A stretch of 8,471 nucleotides of DNA from contig VEPF01000356.1 of assembly GCA_012027055.1 (NCBI GenBank), positions 796-9,266 of the forward strand. Reading direction: 5' to 3'. Shown piece by piece: positions 6,776 to 8,471 of this stretch (the stretch's first letter is position 1; each line of letters opens with the position of its first letter). Below the pieces are notes generated by a model that was not told the DNA's origin, made no database searches, and worked only from the letters and a program-made list of their open reading frames with translations. The DNA is from Gemmatimonadota bacterium. Its GTDB lineage: Bacteria > Gemmatimonadota > Gemmatimonadetes > Longimicrobiales > RSA9. The position numbers and the translations under genes are program-made.

Positions 6776-8471
6776 TCAGTACCCCGCGGCCGCGGCATCG
6801 GCATCGCGCAGGTCGGGCGCGCCCAGCCGGACGCGCGTGCCGGGCTCGATCATGATGGCCTGCACGCTGCCCTGCCGGCCGCGGATGGTGAGCTGGTGGC
6901 CCATGGCGCGGAGCGCGGCCGCGACCTCCGGCGTGACCCCGGCTTCCTCGATGCGCAGCGTGTCGGGCAGCCACTGGTGGTGGAAGCGCGGCGCGTTCAC
7001 GGCCTGCTGGATGCCCATGCCCCCATCGATGATGTCGAGCACGGTGACCAGCACGGTGTTGATGATGGTGCGCCCGCCCGGGCTGCCCAGGACCGCGACC
7101 AGCTCACCATTCCGGGCCAGGATCGTGGGCGTCATGCTGGAGAGCATGCGCTGCTCCGGCCGGGCCAGGTTGGGCGACGTCCCGATCAGCCCGGTGGCCG
7201 TGGTGAGCCCCGGCTTGCCGTTGAAGTCACCCATCTCGTTGTTGAGCAGGAAGCCCGCCCCGGTCACCACGATCTTCGAGCCGAAGCCCGCCTCGAGCGT
7301 GTACGTGACGGACACGGCCATGCCCTCCGCGTCCACCACCGAGTAGTGCGTGGTGTGCTCGCTCTCGGCGGGGAGCGTCGCATCCGCCGGCGCCGATGCC
7401 GACGCGCGCTCCGGGTCGAGGCCCGCGCGCAGCGACGCCGCGTAGCTCTTGCTCGTGAGCCGCTCGACCGGGACCGGCGCGAAATCCGGGTCGGCCAGGT
7501 ACCGCGCGCGATCCAGGAACGCGCGACGCATCGCTTCGGTCACGTGGTGCACGTACGGCGCGCTGTAGGCGCCCATGCCCTTCAGGTCGTAGCCCTCCAG
7601 GATGTTGAGCGCCTCGATCAGCGCCACCCCGCCGCTGCTGGGGGGCGGCATGCTGATGATCTCCCAGCCCCGATAGCTGCCGCGCACCGGGACCCGCTCC
7701 CGGGCCTGGTAGCGCGCCAGGTCCTGCTCCGTGATCAGCCCGCCGCCGCGGCGCATTTCGGCCGCGAGCAGGCGCGCGGTCTCGCCGCCGTAGAAGCCCT
7801 CCCGCCCCTGGTCGCGGATGCGCTCCAGGCTGCGCGCCAGATCGGGCTGCTGCCACGTCTCGCCCGCCCGATAGGGCCGTCCGCCCCGCGAGAAGGCCGC
7901 GACACTGGCCGGATAGGGCGCCATGTCGGACAGGATCCGCTCGAACGAGCGGGCCAGCGAGGGCGTGAGCGCGAAGCCCTCGGCCGCGAGCCGCACGGCC
8001 GGCTCCACCAGGGCGCGCCAGGAGAGCCTCCCGTACCGCTCGTGCGCGAGCGCGAAGCCGGCCACGGTGCCGGGCACGCCCACCGAGAGGTAGCTGTCGT
8101 GATGCCGCTTCGAGGAGTACTCGCCGGCGCCATCCAGGAACAGCTCGGGTCGGGCGGCCAGCGGCGCCTTCTCGCGGAAATCGAAGGTGGTGGCGCGGCC
8201 ATCCGGCAGGCGCACCACCATGAAGCCGCCGCCCCCGATGTTGCCGGCCCAGGGATAGACCACCGCCAGGGCGAATCCGGTCGCGATCGCCGCATCGATG
8301 GCGTTGCCGCCCTGCTGCAGGATGTCACGGCCCACGCGGCTGGCCAGTTCCTGCGCCGACACCACCACGCCCTGTTCCGCCCGCACCGGATCGGTCGGGC
8401 GCACGGCCGCGGGCGCGCCACTGGCCGCAGCCGGGCCCGGGGGCGTCGGCGCCGGCGCCCGCCCGGCACAG
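6776..8471 (-). CDS. ggt: Gamma-glutamyltransferase, 5' end cut by the window edge
   Basis: This N-terminal nucleophile hydrolase cleaves or transfers the gamma-glutamyl group of glutathione and other gamma-glutamyl compounds, and matures by self-cleavage. A GTG at 8404 would give 542 residues, but the frame stays open for 22 more codons to the edge and carries a Cys (codon 8470-8468) followed by an Ala/Pro/Gly-rich linker, as expected just after a lipoprotein signal. I therefore treat the gene as 5'-partial. Numbering from the GTG, Thr351 (codon 7354-7352) in the HTTHYS motif is the predicted cleavage site and nucleophile, giving a small subunit of 192 residues (E. coli: 190). Also present are Arg77 in FDFREK (E. 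coli Arg114), Glu371 (Asn411 position), Asp393 (Asp433), the MLSSMTPT serines 422-423 (Ser462-463) and the GSPGG oxyanion region at 440-444. The segment after Asp393 aligns with E. coli GGT without the gap typical of lid-loop-less Bacillus enzymes. It is probably periplasmic or membrane-anchored. The M28 peptidase gene follows after 4 nt. A beta-lactam or other acylase role is possible within the superfamily but less likely given these motifs. Confidence 0.93.
   Translation of the reverse strand, partial: CAGRAPAPTPPGPAAASGAPAAVRPTDPVRAEQGVVVSAQELASRVGRDILQQGGNAIDAAIATGFALAVVYPWAGNIGGGGFMVVRLPDGRATTFDFREKAPLAARPELFLDGAGEYSSKRHHDSYLSVGVPGTVAGFALAHERYGRLSWRALVEPAVRLAAEGFALTPSLARSFERILSDMAPYPASVAAFSRGGRPYRAGETWQQPDLARSLERIRDQGREGFYGGETARLLAAEMRRGGGLITEQDLARYQARERVPVRGSYRGWEIISMPPPSSGGVALIEALNILEGYDLKGMGAYSAPYVHHVTEAMRRAFLDRARYLADPDFAPVPVERLTSKSYAASLRAGLDPERASASAPADATLPAESEHTTHYSVVDAEGMAVSVTYTLEAGFGSKIVVTGAGFLLNNEMGDFNGKPGLTTATGLIGTSPNLARPEQRMLSSMTPTILARNGELVAVLGSPGGRTIINTVLVTVLDIIDGGMGIQQAVNAPRFHHQWLPDTLRIEEAGVTPEVAAALRAMGHQLTIRGRQGSVQAIMIEPGTRVRLGAPDLRDADAAAAGY

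Noticed and set aside
7735..8469. A 244-codon minus-strand frame at the right edge
   Set aside because: It is an Arg/Pro/Ala/Ser-rich out-of-frame shadow of the gamma-glutamyltransferase coding sequence.

Overview
The window is very GC-rich (strong G/C preference at third codon positions) and carries five protein genes in two convergent blocks. No RNA genes, mobile elements, CRISPR arrays or long repeats are visible. The mix of a cytoplasmic NAD-dependent formate dehydrogenase, a heme O synthase and predicted envelope hydrolases points to an aerobic or facultative, Gram-negative-type bacterium. Gemmatimonadota is my best guess from the overall style of the proteins, but no marker gene here settles it.

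Plus-strand block (102-5660): a fused NuoE/NuoF-like NAD-dependent formate dehydrogenase beta subunit, its molybdenum/tungsten bis-MGD alpha subunit (overlapping it by 4 nt), and ctaB (heme O synthase), which starts at a TTG 19 nt after the alpha-subunit stop behind a strong Shine-Dalgarno. The first two form one enzyme: the alpha subunit oxidises formate to CO2, its Fe-S chain passes electrons to the beta subunit, and FMN there reduces NAD+. The beta subunit resembles the fused Fdh1B of Methylorubrum extorquens, whereas the alpha subunit resembles FdsA of Cupriavidus/Rhodobacter. There is no separate fdsG, fdsC or fdsD. CtaB makes heme O for heme-copper oxidases and is probably co-transcribed.

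Minus-strand block (8471-5839): a gamma-glutamyltransferase cut at its 5' end by the window edge, followed 4 nt later by an M28-family zinc peptidase. Both look exported, probably as lipoproteins. Together they could break down gamma-glutamyl peptides such as glutathione and then small peptides outside the cytoplasmic membrane.

The two blocks converge on a 178-nt spacer (5661-5838) with one imperfect hairpin and no T-tract. The first 101 nt are a pyrimidine-rich leader with no promoter I can support. I see no novel system; the most unusual points are the mosaic formate dehydrogenase and its linkage to ctaB.
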